A stretch of DNA of 64,000 nucleotides from Bacillota bacterium (lineage in GTDB: Bacteria; Bacillota; Clostridia; Christensenellales; Aristaeellaceae): assembly GCA_023413135.1 (NCBI GenBank), contig JAEZQK010000022.1, positions 1 to 64,000 on the forward strand. The letters run 5' to 3'. Positions 33,088-40,629 of this stretch are shown piece after piece (position 1 is the first letter of the stretch; each line of letters starts with the position of its first letter). Below the pieces are notes generated by a model. The model had not been told where the DNA came from and made no database searches. It saw only the letters and a list, made by a program, of their open reading frames with translations. A program made the position numbers and the translations under genes.

Positions 33088-33963
33088 ATGGCGAACGATA
33101 TTGCTCTTTTCAAAGCCTATTTGCCTCTCTTGGATGAGGTTTACAAACTTGCTGCGCTCACATCTGTATTGGATGGTGCCAACGAGTTGGCCCGGCAGGG
33201 GGTTAACGCTAACGAGCTGATCATCCCCAAAATGGTGATGAATGGCCTAGCGAACTACTCCCGCAACGGCGGCTACGTCCATGGTGATGTGACGCTGACC
33301 AATGAAACCGTGAAGTGCAACTTCGACCGTGGCCGCATGTTCTCGGTGGATAACCTGGACAACGCGGAAAGCGCCGGGATTGCTTTTGGCCGTTTGGCAG
33401 GTGAATTCCTGCGTACCAAGGTTGTGCCGGAGATTGACGCATTCCGCCTTGCTGCCTATGCCAGCATCACCGGTATCAGCACCGTCGCCGGTGCCGCATT
33501 GGCGGATGGCGCTGCCGTTATCGCTGCGTTGCGTGCCGCCACCAACAAAATGGATGAGGATGAGGTGCCCTACGAGAACAGGCACTTGTTCATCACGCCG
33601 ACCTTGATGGGCTTGATCGAGGATTTGGATACTACCAAATCCAAGGCCGTTACGTCCCGGTTTGCGTCCATCGTCCGTGTACCCCAGACCCGCTTCTATA
33701 CAGCCATCACCCAGAACGACGGTACAACCGCTGGGCAAGAGGCCGGCGGCTATGTGAAGGCCGAGGGCGCCAAGAACATCAACTTCATGGTGTTACATAA
33801 GGAAGCCCTTATTCAGTTCCAGAAGCATGTGGCACCCAAGGTGGTAACCCCCGAGCAGAACCAGGACGCCGATGCATGGAAGTTCGGCTACCGCAATGTG
33901 GGTATTGCCGACGTCTATGAAAACAAGGTCGCAGGGGTGTATCTACACAAGGCTATGACCTGA
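33088..33963 (+). CDS. major capsid protein
   Basis: Protein of 291 aa with N-terminal MANDIALFKAYLPLLDEVYKL, and central blocks IPKMVMNGLANYSRNGGYVHGDVTLTNETVKCNFDRGRMFSVDNLDNAES and TKVVPEIDAFRLAAY typical of HK97-fold capsids encoded downstream of DUF4355 scaffolds. C-terminal HVAPKVVTPEQNQDADAWKFGYRNVGIADVYENKVAGVYLH is well conserved in such proteins. No ribosome site conflict. The start at 33088 follows GAAAGGATG. Confidence 0.9.
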   Translation: MANDIALFKAYLPLLDEVYKLAALTSVLDGANELARQGVNANELIIPKMVMNGLANYSRNGGYVHGDVTLTNETVKCNFDRGRMFSVDNLDNAESAGIAFGRLAGEFLRTKVVPEIDAFRLAAYASITGISTVAGAALADGAAVIAALRAATNKMDEDEVPYENRHLFITPTLMGLIEDLDTTKSKAVTSRFASIVRVPQTRFYTAITQNDGTTAGQEAGGYVKAEGAKNINFMVLHKEALIQFQKHVAPKVVTPEQNQDADAWKFGYRNVGIADVYENKVAGVYLHKAMT

Positions 33964-33981
33964 TGAAACGGAGGGCTGATT

Positions 33982-34107
33982 ATGACTGACCCCCGTTTAC
34001 TGGATTGTGATTCTAAGCCGGAAATCGAGGAGAACTTGAATCGTATGCTTGCCTTGATCGATGCTTTGGAAGATCGTATCGCCGTTCTCGAAGGCGGCGG
34101 CGAATAA
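33982..34107 (+). CDS. small head-region protein with coiled coil
   Basis: A 41-codon frame (GGAGGG before ATG) with a heptad helix NLNRMLALIDALEDRIAVLEGG. Very small coiled-coil proteins between capsid and connector genes are common in SPP1-like phages. It is too short for automatic calls but well placed. Confidence 0.6.
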   Translation: MTDPRLLDCDSKPEIEENLNRMLALIDALEDRIAVLEGGGE

Positions 34108-34123
34108 GAAAGGGTGAGCGCCC

Positions 34124-34435
34124 GTGTCTGAAACTCCCACTGAAAACCTTCAATTGACCAAACTGAAGCGCCGGATCCCGGGCGCTGACCCTGCTTTGCT
34201 GACCGACATGCTGGAAGACGCACAAGCCTTCATCCTGGCCTACACTGGGCATGCAAGCCTTCCAGATGGCCTCCTGGCCGCCCAGGTGCGTATCGCCGCA
34301 GCCCACTACAATGCGCTGGGGTTGGAAGGGCAAAGTGCCCATAACGAAGGCGGTATAAGCATTTCCTTTGACTCCCTGCCTGTTGACCTTCAACAGGAAC
34401 TGAACCGCTACCGTCTCGCTAAAGTGGGGTGGTAG
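34124..34435 (+). CDS. head-tail connector, gp6-like
   Basis: Protein of 103 aa from GTG 34124. Helical pattern LTKLKRRIPGADPALLTDMLEDAQAFILAYTG and LLAAQVRIAAAHYNALGLEGQSAHNEGGISISFDSLP are typical of the HK97 gp6/SPP1 gp15-type connector that sits below the portal. It overlaps the next frame slightly. Confidence 0.85.
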   Translation: MSETPTENLQLTKLKRRIPGADPALLTDMLEDAQAFILAYTGHASLPDGLLAAQVRIAAAHYNALGLEGQSAHNEGGISISFDSLPVDLQQELNRYRLAKVGW

Positions 34436-34437
34436 TG

Positions 34438-34770
34438 ATGCGCACACAATTGCGTCGGCAGATCACTATTCGATACGCCCACCTGATCGACGGCGCCAAA
34501 GATGCGGCAGGGGATAAGATTGAAGCGTATTCCGAAACGATTTTGACCGCATACGGAAGCGCAGTCCCTGCCACAAGTAAGCTGCTGGCCGAACTGTACG
34601 GCCTACGTATCCAGAAGATGAAAAGCCTTACCTTAACCGGCGGCGACATCAGCATGCAGGAAGGTGATGGGGTTTGGTTGCCTGGCGAAGTTGCTGCAAA
34701 GCCGCCCTGGCGCTGCGTATCTGCATTGCCTTACACAAGTCATGTCGCAGCCGTGATCGAAAGGCGGTAG
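34438..34770 (+). CDS. head-tail joining (stopper) protein
   Basis: Protein of 110 aa from ATG 34438 (GTGGGGTGG upstream). Beta-rich, with QITIRYAHLIDGAKDAAGDKIEAYSETILTAYGSAVPAT and KSLTLTGGDISMQEGDGVWLP. The place, second after the connector, fits the stopper or closure protein. Homology is not certain by eye. Confidence 0.7.
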   Translation: MRTQLRRQITIRYAHLIDGAKDAAGDKIEAYSETILTAYGSAVPATSKLLAELYGLRIQKMKSLTLTGGDISMQEGDGVWLPGEVAAKPPWRCVSALPYTSHVAAVIERR

Positions 34771-34773
34771 CAT

Positions 34774-35244
34774 ATGGCAAAAGCAATCAAGAACCTTGGC
34801 CGCTTGTTTCGGAAGTTGGACGCACTGGGGGGAAATGCTCAGCCTGCCTTGAACCGTTCTACCAAGCAAGTAACCACCAAAGCTGCTGCTGATGCCAGGC
34901 GCATGGCCCCTGTCAACAAGAACCCACAGTCTGAATCTGATGGATCTGCGGCCTTACACAACAACATTTCTGAAAACTTCACGCAGGAAGGCGCGGCAAC
35001 CGTTGGGCATGTTGTTGTTGCGAGCGACCATGGTGCCTATGTCGAATTTGGCACCGGCCAGCGTGGCGCAGCATCGCCCAGTCCCCCTAAATGGGACGGC
35101 CCATTGTCGTATCGTGAAGATTGGGCCGGTATGGCTGCTCAGCCTTATCTGTACCCAGCATCTGTTCAGAACCGGGAGGTCTATGTCGACGCTGCTTCAG
35201 CAGAATTGGAGAAGGCCATAGCCGCCGCAAAAGGGGTGAAGTAA
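34774..35244 (+). CDS. HK97 gp10-like tail-joining protein
   Basis: Protein of 156 aa. MAKAIKNLGRLFRKLDALGG, ADARRMAPVNKN and the hallmark HVVVASDHGAYVEFGTGQRG followed by QPYLYPASVQNR are characteristic of the HK97-gp10_like family, which joins tail to head or terminates the tail tube. The next gene starts immediately after its stop. Confidence 0.9.
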   Translation: MAKAIKNLGRLFRKLDALGGNAQPALNRSTKQVTTKAAADARRMAPVNKNPQSESDGSAALHNNISENFTQEGAATVGHVVVASDHGAYVEFGTGQRGAASPSPPKWDGPLSYREDWAGMAAQPYLYPASVQNREVYVDAASAELEKAIAAAKGVK

Positions 35245-35610
35245 TTGGCCACGTTGAAACCCGAAGTTCTTGCCACCCTTGAAAGTGCATGCAGCAATGT
35301 GTCCTATCAATACCCCGCGTCGTGGGCTGTGCTGCCGGCAGTCAGCTATTATGAAGCTGATAACCGCCCTGCTGGCCTGGCAGATATGCAAGAGCAGATG
35401 ACCGAGCTTGTGTATGTGATTGACTTTTGGGGCGAAGGGCAAAGCCAGGTGGATATGCTTTACGAAACTGTCAATGCAGCGCTGCAAGCCCAGAATTTTA
35501 TGCGAGAATTCGCGCACGACCTACGGGATCCTGACGGGATAGTCCGGCACAAAACGACCCGATACCGCGCCTATCTTGGCGCAGACGGCCTTATATACCA
35601 ACGACCATAA
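35245..35610 (+). CDS. tail completion (tail terminator) protein
   Basis: Protein of 121 aa from TTG 35245, directly abutting the upstream stop. The sequence ends in RYRAYLGADGLIYQRP, and the core (QMTELVYVIDFWGEGQSQVDMLYETVNAALQAQNFM) resembles tail terminator proteins that cap the tube. The assignment rests mainly on order. Confidence 0.7.
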   Translation: MATLKPEVLATLESACSNVSYQYPASWAVLPAVSYYEADNRPAGLADMQEQMTELVYVIDFWGEGQSQVDMLYETVNAALQAQNFMREFAHDLRDPDGIVRHKTTRYRAYLGADGLIYQRP

Positions 35611-35630
35611 TCAAAAAGGAGTGAAAACTT

Positions 35631-36059
35631 ATGGGAAAAATCAAAGCAAAGGGCACGACCCTTACCCTTACCAGTAAGGCACAAACGCCCGTTGTCAGCA
35701 TGATCGGCTCTCTTTCCAGTATTGGTGAAGTGGCCCCCACTGCTGACGAAATTGACGTTACCACGCTGGATAGTGCCGGCGGGTACAAAGAGTTTGTCCA
35801 AGGCATGAAGGATGCCGGCGAAGTACCCCTTTCCGGCTTCATGGATGCGACGGTTGCCAAAAATCAAAACATGCTGATCACCTATTTCAATACCGGCGAA
35901 ACCGTTGAAGCTGAAATTGAGTTTCCGGATGGCACCACCATCGGCTTTGACTGCTATGTCAAAGGGTACAGCATGGGTGCTGCGGAGATCGGCGGGGCAG
36001 TGGGTTTTGGCGCCACCCTGCGCGTCACCGGCGAGCCCTCCGTTACCTGGGCAGCCTAA
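35631..36059 (+). CDS. major tail tube protein
   Basis: Protein of 142 aa that polymerises into the tail tube. Beta-rich, with EVAPTADEIDVTTLDSAGGYKEFVQGMKDAGEVPLSG and FPDGTTIGFDCYVKGYSMGAAEIGGAVGFGATLRVTGEP, the pattern of siphophage tube proteins. AAAAGGAG precedes the ATG. A strong hairpin 20 bases after the stop separates its abundant mRNA from the downstream genes. Confidence 0.9.
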   Translation: MGKIKAKGTTLTLTSKAQTPVVSMIGSLSSIGEVAPTADEIDVTTLDSAGGYKEFVQGMKDAGEVPLSGFMDATVAKNQNMLITYFNTGETVEAEIEFPDGTTIGFDCYVKGYSMGAAEIGGAVGFGATLRVTGEPSVTWAA

Positions 36060-36078
36060 TAAACCGAACAATCTACAT

Positions 36079-36102
36079 GCGCCCGGAAAGTCTTCCGGGC
36101 GC
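36079..36102 (+). terminator. hairpin after the tail tube gene
   Basis: GCGCCCGGAA pairs perfectly with TTCCGGGCGC across a four-base loop. Followed by TATTTCTT, it probably acts as a partial terminator so the tube protein is made in excess. Confidence 0.75.
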
Positions 36103-36124
36103 TATTTCTTAAGGAGGGCGCGAT

Positions 36125-36451
36125 ATGAAACACCTTGAATTGGCTGGTAAGCAGTATACCCTTGACTTTACGATCAATAGCGTTTGTGAAGCGGAGGAAA
36201 GAGCAGGCAAACCGTTTTCCACGCTTTTGAACAAAGAATTTTCCGGCGTCCGGTGGGTGCTTTGGTGCGGTCTTCTGGAACGCCACCCCATGACTGTAAA
36301 AGAAGTTGGGGTTTTGATGAATGAACACATCAAGGCCGGCGGGAGCTTCAAAGCCCTTACTGAGGAGTGTATTAGTGCGCTGACGTCCTCTGGTTTTTTC
36401 GGAGAAGCAGCGGAGGGAGCGGATCAGGAAGTCCTGATGCCCGCGACCTAA
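36125..36451 (+). CDS. tail assembly chaperone, gpG-like
   Basis: Protein of 108 aa: MKHLELAGKQYTLDFTINSVCEAEERAGKPFSTLL ... RWVLWCGLLERHPMTVKEVGVLMNEHI. It guides polymerisation of the tube on the tape measure. AAGGAGG lies before the ATG. A slippery site near its end (36394-36400) lets some ribosomes continue into the second chaperone frame. Confidence 0.88.
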   Translation: MKHLELAGKQYTLDFTINSVCEAEERAGKPFSTLLNKEFSGVRWVLWCGLLERHPMTVKEVGVLMNEHIKAGGSFKALTEECISALTSSGFFGEAAEGADQEVLMPAT

Positions 36452-36807
36452 AACCGCTGCGACAAGTTTACACAGAAATCATACAGGATGCCGCCCGAGC
36501 TGGAATAACCGGGTGTGCGTCCTTTTGGCACATGACACCTTACGAAACCCAGATGATTCTGGATAGCCACAATGCACAAATCCGGCGCGACCAAGAACGC
36601 CGTGAAATGCTGGCGTGGATGATCGGAGCTTATACCGGTATCGCGGTCAACAATGGCAAGAAATACCCACAAAAACCTTGCCTCTTCAAAAGTGATAAGT
36701 CTGATGCAGCGCAAGAGATGACGCCTGATCAAATGAAGGCCAACCTTTTGAATGCCCTGGGCATCAAACCGCAAAAGGATGTGAAGCAGAATGCCGACAA
36801 CGCTTGA
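36125..36807 (+). CDS. tail assembly chaperone gpG-T fusion by -1 frameshift
   Basis: After a -1 shift at TTTTTTC (36394-36400, read T TTT TTC in the gpG frame) translation would continue RRSSGGSGSGSPDARDLKPLRQVYTEIIQ and on to AWMIGAYTGIAVNNGKKYPQ, stopping at 36807. The fused part lacks any in-frame start before 36532 and no ribosome site precedes it. It begins with a Gly/Ser linker, just as in lambda gpG-T. The tape measure starts inside its end. Confidence 0.85.
36394..36400 (+). promoter_or_regulatory. programmed -1 ribosomal frameshift site
   Basis: T TTT TTC fits the X XXY YYZ rule in the gpG frame (codons at 36395 and 36398). The other frame is open on both sides, and the gpG stop lies 50 bases downstream. 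Confidence 0.8.
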
Positions 36808-39800
36808 AACCCTGGAAATCCAATTTAAAGCCGGTATGGCGGGGGTAAATGCCCAGCTAACATCTTTGAAAACCAAGCTTACCGGTATCGAGGGTAGCAC
36901 GGCATCTGTGCAGCGTGGTTTTAGTGGTATAGGCACTGCTGTAAAGACCTTCCTTGGCGCTGCGATAATCCGAAAGGTTGGTCAGGTAGGTTCTGCCAGT
37001 CTTTCTATGGCCAACGATGCTGTTGAAAGCGAGAACCTTTTTTCTGTGGCCATGAAAGGCATGGCTGGTGATGCACGGGCATGGTCCGAAGACCTGCAGG
37101 CCGCCCTGGGATTAAACGCTTACGAACTGCGGAAGAACGTCGGCACGTTCAACACCGTGTTCACCAGCATGGGGCTGGGCACGGAAAAGGCCTATGAAAT
37201 GTCCACGGGGCTTACTCAGCTTGCCGAGGATATGGCCAGCTTCTATAACCTGTCTGCTGATGATGCCTTTACCAAATTGAGTGCTGGCATCACTGGAGAG
37301 ACGGAGCCCCTTAAGCGGCTTGGTATCCTGGTTGATGAAAATACAGTCAAGCAGTATGCGTATGCAAATGGCATAGCCAAGGCCGGGAAAGAGCTTACCC
37401 AGACGGAAAAGGTGCAGGCCCGGTATCTGGCTATCATGGCTCAAACCGCCAATGCTCAGGGCGACCTGGCCCGGACCATCGATAGCCCGGTCAACCAAAC
37501 CCGAATGCTGAACAATACGTTGGACCAAGTAAAGATCACACTAGGGCAGGCCTTCCAGCCGATTCAGTCCGTCGTGCTTCCGTTGTTAAGCAGCGCTGCC
37601 AAATCACTGCTGTTTGTGACCCAGGCGGCTAAAGTCTTCATGTTCCAACTAACCGGATTTTCCGGTGTCAACGCCCTGTCGGCTTTATCCGCGGATAAGT
37701 CCAGCAAGGCCCAGGACGGCCTTGCCAAGAGCTTGAACCAAACAGCCAAGAATATGAAAAAAGCCGGCGGAGCGGCAAAGCAGGCCGCTAAAGACGGTAA
37801 GGTAGGCCTGAAGGCCTTCGATGAAATCAACAAGCTTACCGATGAAACCACAAAAGCCGGGGGTGGCGGAAAGCTTGATGAAATCGATGTGCCTGATACC
37901 ACAGAGGCAGAAGGTTATGCTGATGTGCTGGAAACCATCTCCCTAAAGGTGCAGGCTGCTGCTGATGCCATTCGTAAATTCTGGGATGGATTGCAAAACA
38001 GCATAGCGGCTGACGTGGTACGCGGGGCGGGGGACGCTGTAGGCTGGTTATGGGATAACGGCATCAAGCCGCTGGGCGAGTGGATTGCTGCGCATCCCAC
38101 CACAATTGCCGATGGGTTGCTGGCCATTGGCGCCGCTGTTATCGTGTGGAACGTCGGCTTGAATTATGAAGTTTGGTTGACCGGGATTGCATCGGGGCTA
38201 AAGGCCATCGGCGGGGCAATTGCGGCCCATCCGGTGCTGTTCTCGCTGGCTGTATTGGCTGGCGGGCTTGTGTTACTATCGAGTGAAATCAAGCGGGCCA
38301 ACGAGGAAGCGAAGGCTGAAGACCTTGCAAAGCGGTTTGGTGATCTTGCTTTGTCGATGGCAGAATTAAAAACCATTGCTGACACCATTACCACGCCGTT
38401 CGCTACGGCTGCTCAAGGCTTAATTTCCGACTTCAACAAAATCCGGCAGTCTGTTGCAGATTTGAAAGCCACCATCACCGCCAACAATAAGCTGATATAT
38501 GCTTACACAATAACCGCCAAACCCTTGACGGATGACCAGAAAAAGGCCCTTGTTGCCAGTGTACAAGAGCAGGTTGATAAGGGCATGTCTACGCTGGAAG
38601 GTGCTCAGGTGACCGCCAGCATGGCCTTGGAGGCACTGTTTGAAGGTTCTGGCGTGGATGGCAGTGAGATCGTTGCCCTGAACAAGGAAAACTGGGAAAA
38701 AGTCAAGCAAAAAGCGGCTGATCTTGGTGCGGAACTTCAAAAAGCCGTATCTGATGCATTGACCGATGGAACGATCACCGAAGAAGAGCAAAAAGGCATT
38801 CAGGTACTTCAAGCCAAGTATGCACAGATGATCGCCCAAGCTACTGATCCGGATACAGTCAAAGCCTTGGCCCAGATTCGTCGGTTGGGGTTGGATTTTT
38901 CAAAGGCCGAATTAACACCTGATACCGTAAAGAACTTTAACGAAGCTTTGAACGCTCGAAAACAAGAAATGCTTGATAACGTAAATGCGTTAGGTCAAGC
39001 AGGCATTGATTACGCGGTAGGAATTGCAATAACAGCAAATCCCGAAATCGATGATCGTGAATTGGCGAAAGTCACAGAAAAAGCGGAAGCTGCCTTTGCT
39101 TCTCAGAAGCTCCAGGCAGAAATGGAAGTTGAGAAAGTCCGGATAAACGGTGTGCAGGGTCAGCTAAAAAAGGCCTATGGTGATGCTTTAAAGCAGGCAA
39201 AGCCTGCGGTTGACGTTTTGTCTAAAAACTGGATCAAGGAAGCACAAAGCGTTTTGCTCAATGAGGGCTGGTCGCAGGAATCCCTTGATACCCGAGCCGG
39301 ACAGATAGCCCTTGCCCTGAAAGCAGAAGAAATGCTGCGTGCTGCTATGGAGGGCGTTAAATTGCCTGAGGAAGCGGCTCAAAGCAATATTCGTGAATTC
39401 CTCACAATGCTGGAACCTAATGTTACTGACTGGGAGCGCATGGCGGCAGAATATCGGGCACAAGGGCTTAAAGTGCCTTATGAATTGCAGAAAGGCATTA
39501 ATGATTATTATGCCTTGCAGGCCGTCAGCATGTCGGCGGGAGATCTTGCAGATCTGGTTATTGATCAATTAGAAGGGCTTCCGAATAAATTCTCCGATCT
39601 TGGCACAGAAGCAGTCGATCTGTTTAACCTTAACCTTTCTGCCGGCGGGGGTGGAGCGTATAACTCTGCCTCCGGAATTAAGTCTGAAGCAGAAAAGGGA
39701 TTGTCTGGCGTCGCCTCTACGTTTGGTTCTTACGGTACAAACGCGGCAAGTTCTTTTGCTTCCAATCTCAATGCGTCTTCCGCTTTAAGCAAAATTGCAG

Positions 39801-40252
39801 ATGCAGCAAAGTCCATTGCATCGAAGGCTGTATCAGTAGTTAAGAACATCCTCGGGATCCATTCTCCTTCCACTGTGTTTCGGGGTCTTGCACGCAATAC
39901 AGGCGAAGGCTATATTTTAGAGCTTAGACGTATGATACCGGAGGTATCCGCAGTATCTGAAAAATTAGCTGGCGCTGTAATCGACCCTATGGGGGGTATC
40001 AATACAGACTTGCTGAAACCAGGTGCTTATAGTATCACCACAAGCGCCACTCAGGCCTTACAGGTTGGATATGATGATCAGTCCACCGTACTGGCCGGAG
40101 CTGTGCAGCAGGCCACGACTGCCGCTATAGCGCAGGTCATGGACAAGCTTCAAGTGCTGCTCCAGGTGGACGGGGAAACCTGGGGAAAAGGTACGATTAA
40201 GACCATCAACGATGCGCAAAGAAGAGCCGGCGAAATCCTTCTTGAGTTTTAG
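36791..40252 (+). CDS. tail tape measure protein
   Basis: Long helical protein of 1153 aa that sets tail length (roughly 170 nm at the usual 0.15 nm per residue) and helps DNA delivery. The N-terminal region has coiled coils (LKTKLTGIEGSTASVQRG). A TP901-type core (residues about 70-200: NDAVESENLFSVAMKGMAGDARAW ... YNLSADDAFTKLSAG) is visible, followed by hydrophobic segments near 440-500 and 1010-1050, and a C-terminal AKSIASKAVSVVKNILGIHSPSTVFRGLARNTGEGYI, typical of these proteins. Confidence 0.95.
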   Translation: MPTTLETLEIQFKAGMAGVNAQLTSLKTKLTGIEGSTASVQRGFSGIGTAVKTFLGAAIIRKVGQVGSASLSMANDAVESENLFSVAMKGMAGDARAWSEDLQAALGLNAYELRKNVGTFNTVFTSMGLGTEKAYEMSTGLTQLAEDMASFYNLSADDAFTKLSAGITGETEPLKRLGILVDENTVKQYAYANGIAKAGKELTQTEKVQARYLAIMAQTANAQGDLARTIDSPVNQTRMLNNTLDQVKITLGQAFQPIQSVVLPLLSSAAKSLLFVTQAAKVFMFQLTGFSGVNALSALSADKSSKAQDGLAKSLNQTAKNMKKAGGAAKQAAKDGKVGLKAFDEINKLTDETTKAGGGGKLDEIDVPDTTEAEGYADVLETISLKVQAAADAIRKFWDGLQNSIAADVVRGAGDAVGWLWDNGIKPLGEWIAAHPTTIADGLLAIGAAVIVWNVGLNYEVWLTGIASGLKAIGGAIAAHPVLFSLAVLAGGLVLLSSEIKRANEEAKAEDLAKRFGDLALSMAELKTIADTITTPFATAAQGLISDFNKIRQSVADLKATITANNKLIYAYTITAKPLTDDQKKALVASVQEQVDKGMSTLEGAQVTASMALEALFEGSGVDGSEIVALNKENWEKVKQKAADLGAELQKAVSDALTDGTITEEEQKGIQVLQAKYAQMIAQATDPDTVKALAQIRRLGLDFSKAELTPDTVKNFNEALNARKQEMLDNVNALGQAGIDYAVGIAITANPEIDDRELAKVTEKAEAAFASQKLQAEMEVEKVRINGVQGQLKKAYGDALKQAKPAVDVLSKNWIKEAQSVLLNEGWSQESLDTRAGQIALALKAEEMLRAAMEGVKLPEEAAQSNIREFLTMLEPNVTDWERMAAEYRAQGLKVPYELQKGINDYYALQAVSMSAGDLADLVIDQLEGLPNKFSDLGTEAVDLFNLNLSAGGGGAYNSASGIKSEAEKGLSGVASTFGSYGTNAASSFASNLNASSALSKIADAAKSIASKAVSVVKNILGIHSPSTVFRGLARNTGEGYILELRRMIPEVSAVSEKLAGAVIDPMGGINTDLLKPGAYSITTSATQALQVGYDDQSTVLAGAVQQATTAAIAQVMDKLQVLLQVDGETWGKGTIKTINDAQRRAGEILLEF

Positions 40253-40267
40253 GCAGGAGGTGGGCTG

Positions 40268-40615
40268 ATGATCAAGGTCAACGGCGCGAACATAAAAACG
40301 CCATCCAAATGCCAGGTCGGGATCTTCGACGTATCATCCAGCGCTGACCGGAACGCTCAGGGCGAAATCTTGATTGATCGGGTGGGTACGAAGCGAAAAC
40401 TGGAAATGGAGTGGTCGGCGATGACGAACGCTGAAATGTCGGCCCTCCTTTCTACAGTAACTGCTGTATTTTTCAGTGTTACCTATCCAGATCCCGTTAC
40501 AGGTGCAGCGCGTACCATGACCGCTTACGTAGGAGACCGAACGGCCCCGGTGTACCGCATGGTTTCCGGGGTGCCGAGGTGGGAAGGTCTAAAGATGAAT
40601 TTCATTGAGAAATAA
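40268..40615 (+). CDS. tail protein, DUF6711-like
   Basis: Protein of 115 aa (GGAGGTGGGCTG before ATG): MIKVNGANIKTPSKCQVGIFDVSSSADRNAQGEILIDRVGTKRKLEMEW. Proteins of this size directly follow the tape measure in clostridial siphophages and resemble the tail distal part. The exact family is inferred. Confidence 0.75.
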   Translation: MIKVNGANIKTPSKCQVGIFDVSSSADRNAQGEILIDRVGTKRKLEMEWSAMTNAEMSALLSTVTAVFFSVTYPDPVTGAARTMTAYVGDRTAPVYRMVSGVPRWEGLKMNFIEK

Positions 40616-40629
40616 GGAGGGGATGCACC

